Notes under the pieces: model-generated
The model's input: the letters and a program-made list of their open reading frames with translations, nothing else
Told to the model about the DNA's origin: nothing
Database searches by the model: none
In this document: in pieces, positions 15,279-24,500 of the stretch
Numbering within the stretch: position 1 is the stretch's first letter
How the letters are laid out: the number at the start of each line of letters is the position of its first letter
Source: Variovorax sp. 679
GTDB lineage: Bacteria; Pseudomonadota; Gammaproteobacteria; Burkholderiales; Burkholderiaceae_C
Assembly (NCBI RefSeq): GCF_003952185.1
Contig: NZ_RXFS01000001.1
Span: forward strand, 496,001 to 560,000
DNA: 64,000 bases
Direction of reading: 5' to 3'
Position numbers and translations under genes: made by a program

Positions 15279-16676
15279 TCAGCCAACGATTTTTTCGGGG
15301 GCGCGCGACACGCTGAAGCCGAAGGTATTCAGGCCGCCATCGCTCGACGCGCTGACCTGGCCGCCGTGCATGCTCGCCACCGCCTTCACGATGGCCAGCC
15401 CCAGCCCGTGGCCGTGGCGCTCGCCCCCATCGTTGCGCGCCTCGTCGACGCGGTAGAACCTGTCGAACAGGTGCTGCAGGTGCTGCACGTCGATGGGCGC
15501 GCCGGGGTTCGAGACCGTGATCCACGTGGCCGCGGCCTCCTCACGCAGCGTGACGGTGATGCGCGCGCCCGGCTTCGAATGCTCGATGGCGTTCTGCAGC
15601 AGGTTCGACATGGCGCGGCGGAACAGCGCGCTTTCAAGCCGCGCCTCGGCCAGCACGTCACCCTCGATGACGACCTGCGCGCGCGTCTCGTCGAGCACGA
15701 ACTCGAAGAACTCGATGGTCTTTCGCACTTCCAGCGCCACAGGCGTGAGCACCAGCCCGGTCGCGACCTCGCCGCGATCGGCCCGCGCGAGGAACAGCAT
15801 GTCGTTGACGATGGAGCGCACCCGCTCCAGGTCTTCGAGGTTGGCCTGCAGCACCTCCTGGAACTCGCCCGCGCTGCGCTGGCGCGAGAGCGCCACCTGC
15901 GTGCTACCGATGAGGTTGGCCAGCGGCGTGCGCAGCTCGTGCGCTACGTCGGCGTTGAACGATTCGAGCTGGCCGTAGGCTTCCTCCAGCCGGCTCAGCG
16001 CGCCGTTGAAAGCCTCGGCCAACGCCGAAAGTTCCACGGGCAGCGGCTCCGCGCGCAGCCGCTGCGACAGCGTCTTGGGCCGCAGCGCCTGCGCCTCCTT
16101 CGACAGCCGCTCCAGCGGCCTCAGCCCGACCCGCGCGATCCAGTAGCCCGCAAAGGCAACCACCAGCACCGCGCCCAGCCCGAGCGCAACCAGCGCAGTC
16201 AAAAAGGCCTGGCGCGTACGCGCATACGGCTCGGTGTTGCGCCCGACGATCAGCCGCACCGCCGGACGCTGCTCGAAAGGATCGATGTGCACCGACAGCG
16301 TGCGAAGCGGCCTCTCCTGCCCCGGCAGCTCGATGATGCTGGTGTGCCCGTTGGCTTCGCGCGTGAGGCCGTCGATCTCGGCCAGCCCCTTGCCGTACTG
16401 GAAGCGCGGATCGTCACTGAGCACCCAGAAGCGCACGCTGCCGTCCGCGGGCGTGAGCGCATCCATGCGCGACTGCACGCGCGACCAGCGCTCCGGGCTG
16501 CCGATGGCCTTGATCCAGAACTGCAGATTCCTGAGCGCGGTGTCGAGCTCTTCGTACTGGTGCCGCTCCAGCTCGCGCGCCAGCACGTTGTGCAGCGCGA
16601 AGCCGGCGAGCGCGAAGGTCGCGAGCGCCACGGCCGCGAACATGAGCACCAGCCGGGCAGTGATGGAACGCTTCAC
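15279..16676 (-). CDS. Heavy-metal-type sensor histidine kinase of the efflux operon
   Basis: This 465-residue membrane kinase resembles CusS/CopS-type heavy-metal sensors. It has an N-terminal helix (10-33), a periplasmic domain to about 155, a second helix (160-180) and a HAMP linker ([20 protein letters not shown]). The HisKA domain has H246 in [17 protein letters not shown], and the ATPase domain shows [22 protein letters not shown] and [12 protein letters not shown]. It starts with GTG 16676, overlapping the regulator's TGA as GTGA, so the pair is coupled. Being last in the pump operon implies the signal leads to expression of the RND pump, but the inducing metal or drug is unknown. Confidence 0.92.
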   Translation of the reverse strand: MKRSITARLVLMFAAVALATFALAGFALHNVLARELERHQYEELDTALRNLQFWIKAIGSPERWSRVQSRMDALTPADGSVRFWVLSDDPRFQYGKGLAEIDGLTREANGHTSIIELPGQERPLRTLSVHIDPFEQRPAVRLIVGRNTEPYARTRQAFLTALVALGLGAVLVVAFAGYWIARVGLRPLERLSKEAQALRPKTLSQRLRAEPLPVELSALAEAFNGALSRLEEAYGQLESFNADVAHELRTPLANLIGSTQVALSRQRSAGEFQEVLQANLEDLERVRSIVNDMLFLARADRGEVATGLVLTPVALEVRKTIEFFEFVLDETRAQVVIEGDVLAEARLESALFRRAMSNLLQNAIEHSKPGARITVTLREEAAATWITVSNPGAPIDVQHLQHLFDRFYRVDEARNDGGERHGHGLGLAIVKAVASMHGGQVSASSDGGLNTFGFSVSRAPEKIVG

Positions 16677-17392
16677 TGGGCCTGGCCCTCGCCCTGGCTT
16701 TCCGCCTGAACGTCGCGCACCTCCATCACGTAGCCCATGCCGCGGATGGTGTGCAGCAGCTTCGGGCTGAAGGGCACGTCGATCTTGTCGCGCAGCCGTT
16801 TGATGGCCACCTCGACCACGTTGGTGTTGCTGTCGAAGTTCATGTCCCAAACCAGCTCGGCGATGGCGGTCTTCGACAGGATCTCGCCCTGGCGCCGCGC
16901 CAGCACGGCCAGCAGCGCGAACTCCTTGGCCGTGAGGTCGATGCGGGTGCTGCCACCACCACTGCCACGAAAAGCCTTGCGCGCCAGCAGGTCGATCTGC
17001 AGGTCGGCGATGCGAAGCTGCATCGGCTCCTGCTTGCGGCCGCGCCGGTTCAGCGCCTGCAGCCGCGCCAGCAGTTCGAGGAAGGAGAAGGGCTTGACGA
17101 GATAGTCGTCGGCCCCTTCGTGCAGGCCCTTGATGCGGTCTTCGACGCGGTCGCGCGCGGTGAGCATGATGACCGGCGTCTGCTTCACGGCACGCAGCGC
17201 GCGCAGCACCGAGAAGCCGTCCTGGCCCGGCAGCATCACGTCGAGCACGATCACGTCGTACTCGTGGGTGAGCGCGAGGTGCTGGCCGTCGATTCCGTTG
17301 TGTGCCATGTCGACGGCGCAGCCCTGCTCGGTCAGCCCTTTGGAGAGGTAGTCCGCGGTTCTCAGTTCGTCTTCGACTATCAGGATCTTCAT
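16673..17392 (-). CDS. OmpR-family response regulator of the efflux operon
   Basis: This 240-residue regulator has a receiver domain ([20 protein letters not shown]) with the phosphorylated Asp at residue 51 in [14 protein letters not shown], a Thr in VIMLTARD and the Lys in [10 protein letters not shown]. The C-terminal winged helix ([20 protein letters not shown] to [16 protein letters not shown], then [10 protein letters not shown]) is of the CusR/CopR heavy-metal type. I chose ATG 17392 because MKILIVEDE is the standard beginning; twenty more codons are open upstream but unconserved. It lies 60 bases after the RND gene and overlaps the kinase. It probably binds the CTGACAG repeats at 23358-23398 to activate the operon. 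Confidence 0.93.
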   Translation of the reverse strand: MKILIVEDELRTADYLSKGLTEQGCAVDMAHNGIDGQHLALTHEYDVIVLDVMLPGQDGFSVLRALRAVKQTPVIMLTARDRVEDRIKGLHEGADDYLVKPFSFLELLARLQALNRRGRKQEPMQLRIADLQIDLLARKAFRGSGGGSTRIDLTAKEFALLAVLARRQGEILSKTAIAELVWDMNFDSNTNVVEVAIKRLRDKIDVPFSPKLLHTIRGMGYVMEVRDVQAESQGEGQAQ

Positions 17393-17452
17393 GGCGTCTT
17401 CTGCCTTCTTGTCTTTTGTCTCCATCCCTCCGGTTCCGGTGTCAGCAGGCAC

Positions 17453-20400
17453 TCATCCGTGCGCCTCGGCAGGCACCGGAGCCTTGCCTTCCTTCGCGGC
17501 CTTGCGGGCCTTGCGCGCTTCCTTGCGACGCATGTACCAATAGTGGGCGCGGTCGAGGTACAGGTAGACCACCGGGGTCGTGAAGAGCGTGAGCGCCTGC
17601 GAGAGTATCAGCCCGCCGACCATCGCGTAGCCCAGCGGCCGGCGAAGCTCCGAGCCCGAGCCGTGGCCCAGCATCAGAGGCAGGCCCGAGAGCAGCGCGC
17701 ACATGGTGGTCATCATGATCGGGCGGAAGCGCAGCAGGCAGGCCTGGTAGATGGCGTCGTGCGGCGTCATGCCCTGCTCGCGCTCGGCCTTGAGCGCGAA
17801 GTCGATCATCATGATGCCGTTCTTCTTCACGATGCCGATCAGCAAGATGATGCCGATCAGCGCGATCACGCTCAGGTCGTAGCCACCCGCCATCAGTATC
17901 AGCAGTGCGCCCACGCCGGCCGAGGGCAGCGTCGAGAGAATGGTCAGCGGGTGGATGTAGCTCTCGTACAGCAGGCCCAGCACGATGTACACCGCCACCA
18001 GCGCCGCCGCGATCAGGTAGGGCTGCGTGGCCAGCGAATCCTGGAAGGCCTGCGCCGTACCCTGGAACGAGCCTGTGAGCGACTGCGGCAGCCCCATGTC
18101 GGCCTGCGCCTTGTTGATGGCGTTCACCGCGTCGCCCAGCGCATGGCCCGGCGCGAGGTTGAACGAGATGGTCACGGCCGGGAACTGGCCCTGGTGGCTG
18201 ATCGAGAGGTAGGCGGTCTTGCTGGTGTCCACCTTCACGAAGGTCGACAGCGGCACCTGCTGGCCGGTGATGGGTGAGTTCAGATACAGCTTGCTGAAGA
18301 GCGCCGGGTCCTGCTGCAGCGCGGGCGTTACCTCGAGCACCACGTGGTAGCTGTTGAGCTGGGTGAAGTACTGCGCCACCTGGCGCTGGCCGATGGCGTC
18401 GTACAGCGTGGCGTCGATGACGGCCGGCGAGATGCCGAAGCTCGATGCGCGGTCGCGGTCGATGGTGAGCACGGCGGAGGCCGCTGCGTTCTGCTGGTCG
18501 GTGGCCAGGTCGGTGAGCTCGGGCAGCTGCTTGAAGCGCTCCAGCAGCTTCGGCGCCCAGGTGTTGAGCTCGTCGAGGTTGGCGTCGGTCACCGTGTACT
18601 GGTACTGCGTGCGCGAGGCCCGGCCGCCCACGCGGATGTCCTGCCCGGCCTGCAGGAACAGGTTCACGCCCTGCACCTTGGCCAGCTGAGGGCGCAGCCG
18701 CGTGATGATCTCATCGGCGGAGGCGGTGCGGCCCTCGTCCTTCGGCTTCAGGCTGATGAAGAAGTTGCCGGTGTTGTAGGTGGACGAACTGCCGTTCATG
18801 CCGAAGCCGGTCACGTCCGGGTCCTTGCGCACCACGTCGGCCAGTTCGAGCATGCGGGCGTTCATCGAGGCGAAGGAGGCGTCCTGCGCCGACTCGGCAA
18901 AGCCCGAGATGAAGCCGGTGTCCTGCTGCGGGAAGAAGCCCTTGGGGATGAACACGAAGAGCACGCCCGTGGCCGCCACCGTGGCGATGAAGGTCATGAG
19001 CGTGATGAACTGGTGGTCGAGCACCACGTGCAGCCCGCGCTTGTAGGCGCCGAGCATGGCGTCGAAGCCGCGCTCGAAGAGCTGGTAGAGCCGCCCGTGC
19101 TGGCTGCCGTGCTCGTTCTTCAGAAAGCGCGAGCACAGCATGGGCGTGAGCGTGAGCGAGATCACCACGCTCACCACGATGGTGAGCGTGACCGTCACCG
19201 CGAACTCGCGGAACAGACGCCCCACGATGCCGCCCATGAGCAGCAGCGGAATGAACACCGCCACCAGCGACACCGAGATCGAGATGATGGTGAAGCCGAT
19301 CTCGCCCGCGCCCTTGTACGCGGCCTCGACCGCGGACATACCCTCTTCCACGTAGCGGTAGATGTTCTCCAGCATCACGATAGCGTCGTCCACCACGAAG
19401 CCGACCGCGATGGTCAATGCCATGAGCGAGAGGTTGTCCAGGCTGTAGCCCAGCAGGTACATCACCGCCACCGTGCCCAGCAGCGCGAGCGGCACCGTCA
19501 CGCTGGGAATGAGCGTGGCCGGCACGTTGCGCAGGAACACGTAGATCACGCCCACCACCAGCGCGATGGTCAGCAGCAGCGTGAACTCCACGTCCTTCAC
19601 CGAGGCACGGATGGTCTGGGTGCGGTCGATGATGGCGTTGACGTCCACCGTCGGCGGGATCGACGCTTTCAGCCTGGGCAGTGCGGCGTTGATGCGGTCC
19701 ACCGTCTCGATGACGTTGGCGCCCGGCTGCTTGGTGATGGCGAGCACGATGGAGCGGCCGTTTTGCACGGTGCTGCCCTCGGGCGCGGCGGCGCCGGCAT
19801 AGGCCCAGCCGGCGATCTTGGCGTTCTCGGGGCCGTCGACCGCCACGCCCAGGTCGCTCACGCGGATGGGCGCGCCGTTGCGGTAGGCCAGCACCACGTC
19901 GTTCCAGGGCTTGGCCTTCAGCAACTGGTCGTTGGTGTAGACGGTGAAGCTCTGGTTGGGCCCGTCGATGGTGCCCTTGGGCGCGTTGACGGTGGCCGAG
20001 GCGAGCACGGTGCGCACGTCTTCCAGGCTCAGGCCCAGCGCCGCGAGCTTGGCCGGGTCGACCTGGATGCGCACCGCCGGCTTCTGCACGCCGCCGATGT
20101 TGACCAGGCCCACGCCCGAGATCTGCGAGATCTGCTGCGCGAGGATGTTGTCGGCGTAGTCGTTCACCTCGGTGAGCGGCAGCGTCTTCGACTGCACCGA
20201 GAGAATGAGAATGGGCGCGTCGGCCGGGTTCACCTTGCGGAAGGTCGGCGGGCTCGGCAGGTTGGCCGGCAGCTGGCCGGTCGATGCATTGATGGCGGCC
20301 TGCACGTCGAGCGCGGCGGCGTCGATGCTGCGGTCGAGGTCGAACTGCAGCGTGATCTGCGTGGAGCCGAGGCCGCTGGTCGAGGTCATCTGCGACAGCC

Positions 20401-20626
20401 CCGCGATCAGCGAGAACTGCCGCTCCAGCGGCTGCGCCACGTTGGAGGCCATGGTCTCCGGACTGGCGCCCGGAAGGTTGGCCGAGACCTGGATGGTCGG
20501 AAAGTCGACCTGCGGCAGCGGCGCCACCGGCAGCAGCGGAAACACCGCCGCGCCGACCAGCAGGATGGCCAGCGCCAGCAGCGTGGTGCCGATGGGGCGC
20601 TTGATGAATGCGGCGGAGATGCTCAA
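17453..20626 (-). CDS. RND multidrug efflux permease (MdtB/MuxB-like)
   Basis: This 1057-residue inner-membrane pump starts SISAAFIKRPIGTTLLALAI and shows the RND signs: the proton-relay segment VGFVVDDAIVMLENIYRYVE with the key Asp pair, PLALLGTVAVMYLLGYSLDN, the large periplasmic loops and the C-terminal GIILLIGIVKKNGIMMIDFA. Length matches the HAE-1 drug-pump branch. It takes drugs from periplasm and membrane and passes them to the outer-membrane channel. Translation starts at TTG 20626, overlapping the adaptor's stop as TTGA, because no other start precedes the conserved first residues. MdtABC and MuxABC encode two RND subunits; only one is present here. The C-terminus is a charged tail (RRKEARKARKAAKEG). 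Confidence 0.95.
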   Translation of the reverse strand: MSISAAFIKRPIGTTLLALAILLVGAAVFPLLPVAPLPQVDFPTIQVSANLPGASPETMASNVAQPLERQFSLIAGLSQMTSTSGLGSTQITLQFDLDRSIDAAALDVQAAINASTGQLPANLPSPPTFRKVNPADAPILILSVQSKTLPLTEVNDYADNILAQQISQISGVGLVNIGGVQKPAVRIQVDPAKLAALGLSLEDVRTVLASATVNAPKGTIDGPNQSFTVYTNDQLLKAKPWNDVVLAYRNGAPIRVSDLGVAVDGPENAKIAGWAYAGAAAPEGSTVQNGRSIVLAITKQPGANVIETVDRINAALPRLKASIPPTVDVNAIIDRTQTIRASVKDVEFTLLLTIALVVGVIYVFLRNVPATLIPSVTVPLALLGTVAVMYLLGYSLDNLSLMALTIAVGFVVDDAIVMLENIYRYVEEGMSAVEAAYKGAGEIGFTIISISVSLVAVFIPLLLMGGIVGRLFREFAVTVTLTIVVSVVISLTLTPMLCSRFLKNEHGSQHGRLYQLFERGFDAMLGAYKRGLHVVLDHQFITLMTFIATVAATGVLFVFIPKGFFPQQDTGFISGFAESAQDASFASMNARMLELADVVRKDPDVTGFGMNGSSSTYNTGNFFISLKPKDEGRTASADEIITRLRPQLAKVQGVNLFLQAGQDIRVGGRASRTQYQYTVTDANLDELNTWAPKLLERFKQLPELTDLATDQQNAAASAVLTIDRDRASSFGISPAVIDATLYDAIGQRQVAQYFTQLNSYHVVLEVTPALQQDPALFSKLYLNSPITGQQVPLSTFVKVDTSKTAYLSISHQGQFPAVTISFNLAPGHALGDAVNAINKAQADMGLPQSLTGSFQGTAQAFQDSLATQPYLIAAALVAVYIVLGLLYESYIHPLTILSTLPSAGVGALLILMAGGYDLSVIALIGIILLIGIVKKNGIMMIDFALKAEREQGMTPHDAIYQACLLRFRPIMMTTMCALLSGLPLMLGHGSGSELRRPLGYAMVGGLILSQALTLFTTPVVYLYLDRAHYWYMRRKEARKARKAAKEGKAPVPAEAHG

Positions 20627-21840
20627 TTGCTGCTCCCGCTGCTTGCGACCTTCTTGCCGTCGGCATTCTTCGCGACGGGCGGCGGCTCGACGATGGTGGC
20701 GCCGGGCTTGAGCTTGTACTGGCCGTCGATCACCACACGCTGGCCGGCCTCCAGGCCCTTGTCGATCACGGCCGTGCCGTCGGCGATCTGCACCACGTGC
20801 ACCGGCACGTTGGCCACCTTGTTCTCGGCATCGACCGTCCAGACGTAGGTGCTGTCCTGGCCGCGCTGCACGGCGGCGGCGGGCAGCGTGAGCGAGTCGG
20901 CGCGGCGGTCGAGCTGCAGCCGCACGTTGACGTACTGGCCCGGCCACAGCGTGTGCTGCGGGTTGGTGAAGCTGCCCTTGAGCTGCACGGTGCCGCTGGT
21001 GGTGTCGATCTGGTTGTTCAGCAATATCAGCTTGCCGGTGCCCAGCATCTGCGTGCCGCTGCGGTCGTAGGCCACCACCGAGAGCGGCTGGCTGCTTTGC
21101 TGCTGCACGCGGTTGATGTCCTGCACCGCGTCTTCGGGCAGCGTGAACTGCACGGCGATGGGGTCGATCTGGTTGATGACGACCAGCCCGTTGGCGTCGG
21201 CCGCATGCACGATGTTGCCCGGGTCCACCAGCCGCGCGCCCACCCGGCCGTTCATCGGAGATGTGATGCGCGTGAAGCTCAGTTGCACCTCGGCGTACTG
21301 CACCTGGGCCGCATCGTTCTGCACTGCCGCTTCGAGCTGGTTGACGAGCGCCTTCTGCGTGTCGACCTGCTGCTGCGTGGCGGCGTCCTGCGAGAGCAGC
21401 GTGGTGTAGCGCTTGAGGTCGGCGCGGGCGTTCGTCAGCGTGGCCTGGTCCTTGGCCCTGGTGGCCTGCGCCTGCGCGAGCTGGGCTTGCAGTGTGCGCG
21501 GGTCGAGCTGGGCGAGCAGCTGGCCGGCCTTCACGTCCTGCCCCTCGACGAAGCCGACCTTGTCGAGCTGGCCATCGATGCGCGCCTTGACGGTGACGGT
21601 GGCCATCGAGGCCACGGTGCCGATGCCCGAGCGGTAGACCTGCACGGTCTGGGTGGCGACGCGCGCGGTGGTCACCTGCACGGGCGGCGTCTTCGGTGCA
21701 TCGGGCTTGGCGGCGTTGGCCGCGTGGTGGGTCAGCGCCCAGGCGCCGCCGCCGAGCAGGACCACGAGCGCGGAGGCCGCGAGCCAGGTGGATCGGCGTT
21801 GGTAAATGGGGTGCGTCGTGGGGGTGTCTGGGGTCGTCAT
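20623..21840 (-). CDS. RND periplasmic adaptor protein (membrane fusion protein, MdtA-like)
   Basis: This 405-residue adaptor has a short cytoplasmic start, one membrane anchor (STWLAASALVVLLGGGAWAL) and the standard order of barrel-lipoyl-hairpin-lipoyl-barrel domains. The lipoyl halves are visible as IGTVASMATVTVKARIDGQL and FTRITSPMNGRVGARLVDPG, and the coiled hairpin lies between (QAQATRAKDQATLTNARADL). It links the pump to the outer-membrane channel. Its stop overlaps the TTG start of the pump, and its start lies four bases past the channel gene. The C-terminus is extended with a Pro/Lys tail that has no apparent role. Confidence 0.95.
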   Translation of the reverse strand: MTTPDTPTTHPIYQRRSTWLAASALVVLLGGGAWALTHHAANAAKPDAPKTPPVQVTTARVATQTVQVYRSGIGTVASMATVTVKARIDGQLDKVGFVEGQDVKAGQLLAQLDPRTLQAQLAQAQATRAKDQATLTNARADLKRYTTLLSQDAATQQQVDTQKALVNQLEAAVQNDAAQVQYAEVQLSFTRITSPMNGRVGARLVDPGNIVHAADANGLVVINQIDPIAVQFTLPEDAVQDINRVQQQSSQPLSVVAYDRSGTQMLGTGKLILLNNQIDTTSGTVQLKGSFTNPQHTLWPGQYVNVRLQLDRRADSLTLPAAAVQRGQDSTYVWTVDAENKVANVPVHVVQIADGTAVIDKGLEAGQRVVIDGQYKLKPGATIVEPPPVAKNADGKKVASSGSSN

Positions 21841-21844
21841 GGCA

Positions 21845-23320
21845 TCAATTCCCGGAAGTCGTTGTGGCGGCGTTCCAGCCGCCGCCAGTGGCGGCGATCA
21901 GCGAGACGCTGGCGGCCAGTTGGCGGCCGAGCACCTGCGCGGCCGTGCGCTGGTTGGTGAGCGAGAGCGTCTGCGCCGTCACCACGCTGAGGTACGTGGC
22001 GGTGCCGGCGCGGTACTGGCTCAGGGCCATGCGCTCGGCGAGCTGCGCGGCGCGCACGGCATCGGCCTGCAGCGCGGATTCGCTGTCGAGCACGCGCAGG
22101 GTGGCGAGGTTGTCTTCGACCTGCTGGAAGCCCGCGAGCACGGTCTGCTTGTATTGCGCGACGGAGGCGTCGTAGGCGGCCACGGCCTGGTCGGTGTGGG
22201 CCTTGCGCAGGCCGCCGTCGAACACGGTCTGCGCCAGCGCCGCGCCCAGCGACCACACGCGGCTGGGCGTGTTGAACAGCGTGCCCAGGGTGGCGGCGCT
22301 GAAGCCGCCGCTGGCGCTGAGCACGATCTGCGGGTAGTAGGCGGCCTTGGCCACGCCGATGTTGGCGTTGGCCGCCTGCACGCGGCGCTCGGCGCCGGCG
22401 ATGTCGGGGCGGCGCTCCAGCAACTCAGATGGCAAGCCGGCGGGCGTGACCGGCAGTTGCAGGTGCAGCGCGGCGGCCGAGGAAAGCGACTCGGCCGTGG
22501 GCGCCTGCGACGAAGTTTCGAGCGGCGGCAGCGAGAACGACGCAGGCGCCTGCCCGGTCAGCACCGCGATGGCGTGCTCCAGCTGGCTGCGCTGCGCGTC
22601 GAGATCGACGGCCTGGGCCTGCGCGGTCTTGAGCTGGCTCTCGGCCAGTGCCACGTCGGAGCGCAGCACGGTGCCCGCCGCGTACTGGTGCTGCGTGAGT
22701 TCGAGCGCCCTGGCGTAGGCGGCGGTGGTGCTGGCGTACAGGTCGCGCTGCAGGTCGATCACGCGGATCTGCAGGTAGTCCTGCGCCAGCGTGGTCTGGA
22801 TGCTGAGCCGCGCGCCGGCCAGGTCGTCGGCGCTGGCCTGCTGGCTCGCGCTGCCGGCCTCGACCGAGCGGCGCACAGCGCCCCAGATGTCGGGCTCCCA
22901 GCTCGCGGCAAGGCCGAGGGTGTCGGTGGTGCCGAGCTTGACGGTGCCGGTGCTGTTCGACTGCGCGCGGGTGGCGCCGGCGTTGAGGCCGACGGTCGGG
23001 AAGAAGCCGGCACGCGCCGCCGCGGTGATGGCCTGCGCCTCGCGGTACTGGGCCTCGGCGACGCGGATGTTCTGGTTGGCCGCGTTGGCCTGAACAATCA
23101 GTGAGCTGAGCGTGCTGTCGCCGTAGGCATCCCACCAGGGATGATCGGCGTCGATGGTCTGCGGTGCGGCGGTCTTCCAGGGGCCGCCGGTTTCCTTGTA
23201 GGCGGCGGGCACGTCCAGCTGAGGGCGGACGTAGTCGGGGCCGACGGCACAGCCTGCAAGAAGCGCGACGGCCAGCGCGAGGGCCGTGCGCGAAAGAGTG
23301 GAAGCGTCTGGGAGGGCCAT
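21845..23320 (-). CDS. Outer-membrane efflux channel lipoprotein (NodT/OprM-like)
   Basis: This 491-residue outer-membrane channel has a lipobox (LAVALLAGCAVGPDYVRPQL), in which the Cys is lipidated and GPDY is the family hallmark. The two repeated halves of long helices and barrel strands carry typical motifs: EAQYREAQAITAAARAGFFP, ERRPDIAGAERRVQAANANI and TVFDGGLRKAHTDQAVAAYD. Trimers form the tunnel that completes the efflux system with the adaptor and the RND pump downstream. It is the first gene of the five-gene operon, starting at ATG 23320 about 40 bases downstream of the predicted operator. The length and both TolC-type repeats are complete. Confidence 0.94.
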   Translation of the reverse strand: MALPDASTLSRTALALAVALLAGCAVGPDYVRPQLDVPAAYKETGGPWKTAAPQTIDADHPWWDAYGDSTLSSLIVQANAANQNIRVAEAQYREAQAITAAARAGFFPTVGLNAGATRAQSNSTGTVKLGTTDTLGLAASWEPDIWGAVRRSVEAGSASQQASADDLAGARLSIQTTLAQDYLQIRVIDLQRDLYASTTAAYARALELTQHQYAAGTVLRSDVALAESQLKTAQAQAVDLDAQRSQLEHAIAVLTGQAPASFSLPPLETSSQAPTAESLSSAAALHLQLPVTPAGLPSELLERRPDIAGAERRVQAANANIGVAKAAYYPQIVLSASGGFSAATLGTLFNTPSRVWSLGAALAQTVFDGGLRKAHTDQAVAAYDASVAQYKQTVLAGFQQVEDNLATLRVLDSESALQADAVRAAQLAERMALSQYRAGTATYLSVVTAQTLSLTNQRTAAQVLGRQLAASVSLIAATGGGWNAATTTSGN

Positions 23321-23357
23321 GATGGAGGCACTCTAGGAGCCCCCATCAAACCCCTCG

Positions 23358-23398
23358 CTGTCGGTTAACTGACAGTTCTGACAGTTTCAGTTTGTCAG
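23358..23398 (-). promoter_or_regulatory. Clustered CTGACAG half-sites upstream of the efflux operon
   Basis: The 18-base near-palindrome CTGTCGGTTAACTGACAG (23358-23375) is followed by a second CTGACAG nine bases downstream of the first (23378-23384), then an inverted TGTCAG (23393-23398). Direct and inverted half-sites one helical turn apart are typical of OmpR-type regulators, and the operon encodes one. The cluster starts 38 bases upstream of the channel gene's ATG. Its far end overlaps the stop codon of the aldo-keto reductase gene. Confidence 0.5.
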
Positions 23399-24405
23399 CG
23401 CGGGGCGTCGCCCTTGCGGTACTCGGCGGTCAGTTCGTCCAGCTTCTGCTTGAGCACCGGATCGAGCTTGTATTCGGCGGCCGCGATGGTCGCCTCGAGC
23501 TGGTCGGGGCGGCTGGCGCCGAGCAGCGGCGCGGTGATGAGCGGGTTCGCCATCACCCAGGCCACCGCCAGCGTGGCCAGCGGCACGCCGGCCTCGTCCG
23601 CCAGCTTGTGCAGCTGCGTCACGGTGTTGAAGCTGCGCTCGTTCCAGTAGCGGTCCTGGTACATGCCGCCGGCGGTGCCGAGTGTGAAGCGGGTGTTTTC
23701 CTCGGGTTTGCCGCCGGGCTTGTACTTGCCGGTGAGCAGGCCGCCGGCCAGCGGGTTGTAGGGGATCACGCCCAGGCCCTCTTCCGCAGCCAGCGGCAAC
23801 AGCTCGCGCTCGATCTCGCGGAACAGCAGGCTGTAGCGCGGCTGCACCGACACGTAGCGCGTGAGCCGCAGCAGGTCTGCCTTGCCCAGCGCGCGGGCGA
23901 GGCGGTAGGCCAGGAAGTTCGACACGCCGATGTAGCGCGCGCGGCCCGACTTCACGATGGTGTCGAGCGCCTCCAGGCTTTCTTCCAGCGGCGTCTCGCG
24001 GTCGTCCATGTGCAGCTGGTACAGGTCGACGTGGTCGGTCTTCAGCCGCTTGAGCGAGGCGTCGATGGCGTCGAGCAGGTGCTTGCGCGACGCGCCCTGG
24101 TCCCAGCTGTTGGGGCCGACCTTGTTGACCGCCTTGGTCGCCAGCACGAAGCAGCGGCGGCCCGAGGGGCCTTGCTTCTCGAGCCAGTTGCCGATGATCT
24201 CCTCGGTGCGCCCTGCCGTATCGATGGTGCCGCCGAGCGGGTACACGTCGGCGGTGTCGAGGAAGTTGATGCCGCCTTCGGCCGCCTTGTCGAGAATCTG
24301 GTGCGACACGGCCTCGTCGGTCTGCAGGCCGAAAGTCATCGTGCCGAGGGCGAGGCGGGAGACGGTGAGGCCTGTGCGGCCGAGACGGGTGGAGGGAATG
24401 CTCAT
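23395..24405 (-). CDS. Aldo-keto reductase (AKR)
   Basis: This 336-residue NADPH-dependent oxidoreductase has a TIM-barrel fold. The catalytic tetrad is visible as Asp in NFLDTADVYPLGG with Tyr at its end, Lys in VLATKAVNKVG and His in DLYQLHMDD. Cofactor binding is suggested by LLGASRPDQLEATI near the end. It begins RLGRTGLTVSRLALGTMTFG, the standard first strand of the voltage-gated channel beta-subunit/YghZ type group of reductases. The physiological aldehyde or ketone is unknown. It follows PhoD after a 95-base gap on the same strand and its stop overlaps the efflux operator, so it may be the last gene of a propeller-PhoD-AKR transcript. Confidence 0.9.
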   Translation of the reverse strand: MSIPSTRLGRTGLTVSRLALGTMTFGLQTDEAVSHQILDKAAEGGINFLDTADVYPLGGTIDTAGRTEEIIGNWLEKQGPSGRRCFVLATKAVNKVGPNSWDQGASRKHLLDAIDASLKRLKTDHVDLYQLHMDDRETPLEESLEALDTIVKSGRARYIGVSNFLAYRLARALGKADLLRLTRYVSVQPRYSLLFREIERELLPLAAEEGLGVIPYNPLAGGLLTGKYKPGGKPEENTRFTLGTAGGMYQDRYWNERSFNTVTQLHKLADEAGVPLATLAVAWVMANPLITAPLLGASRPDQLEATIAAAEYKLDPVLKQKLDELTAEYRKGDAPR

Positions 24406-24500
24406 GGTGTTCGGTTCTCGCTCGGAAGGGAAGGAGATGGGTGGGAAGGAGCGGCGGCCATCATAGGCACGACCGCGCGACCCTGCAGGCGAGCGAGGTT

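Noticed and set aside
18344..20848. Long open frame antisense to the RND pump gene
   Set aside because: It is His/Arg/Val-rich low-complexity sequence of the kind that appears opposite GC-rich genes and has no domain, whereas the minus-strand frame is a complete RND pump.
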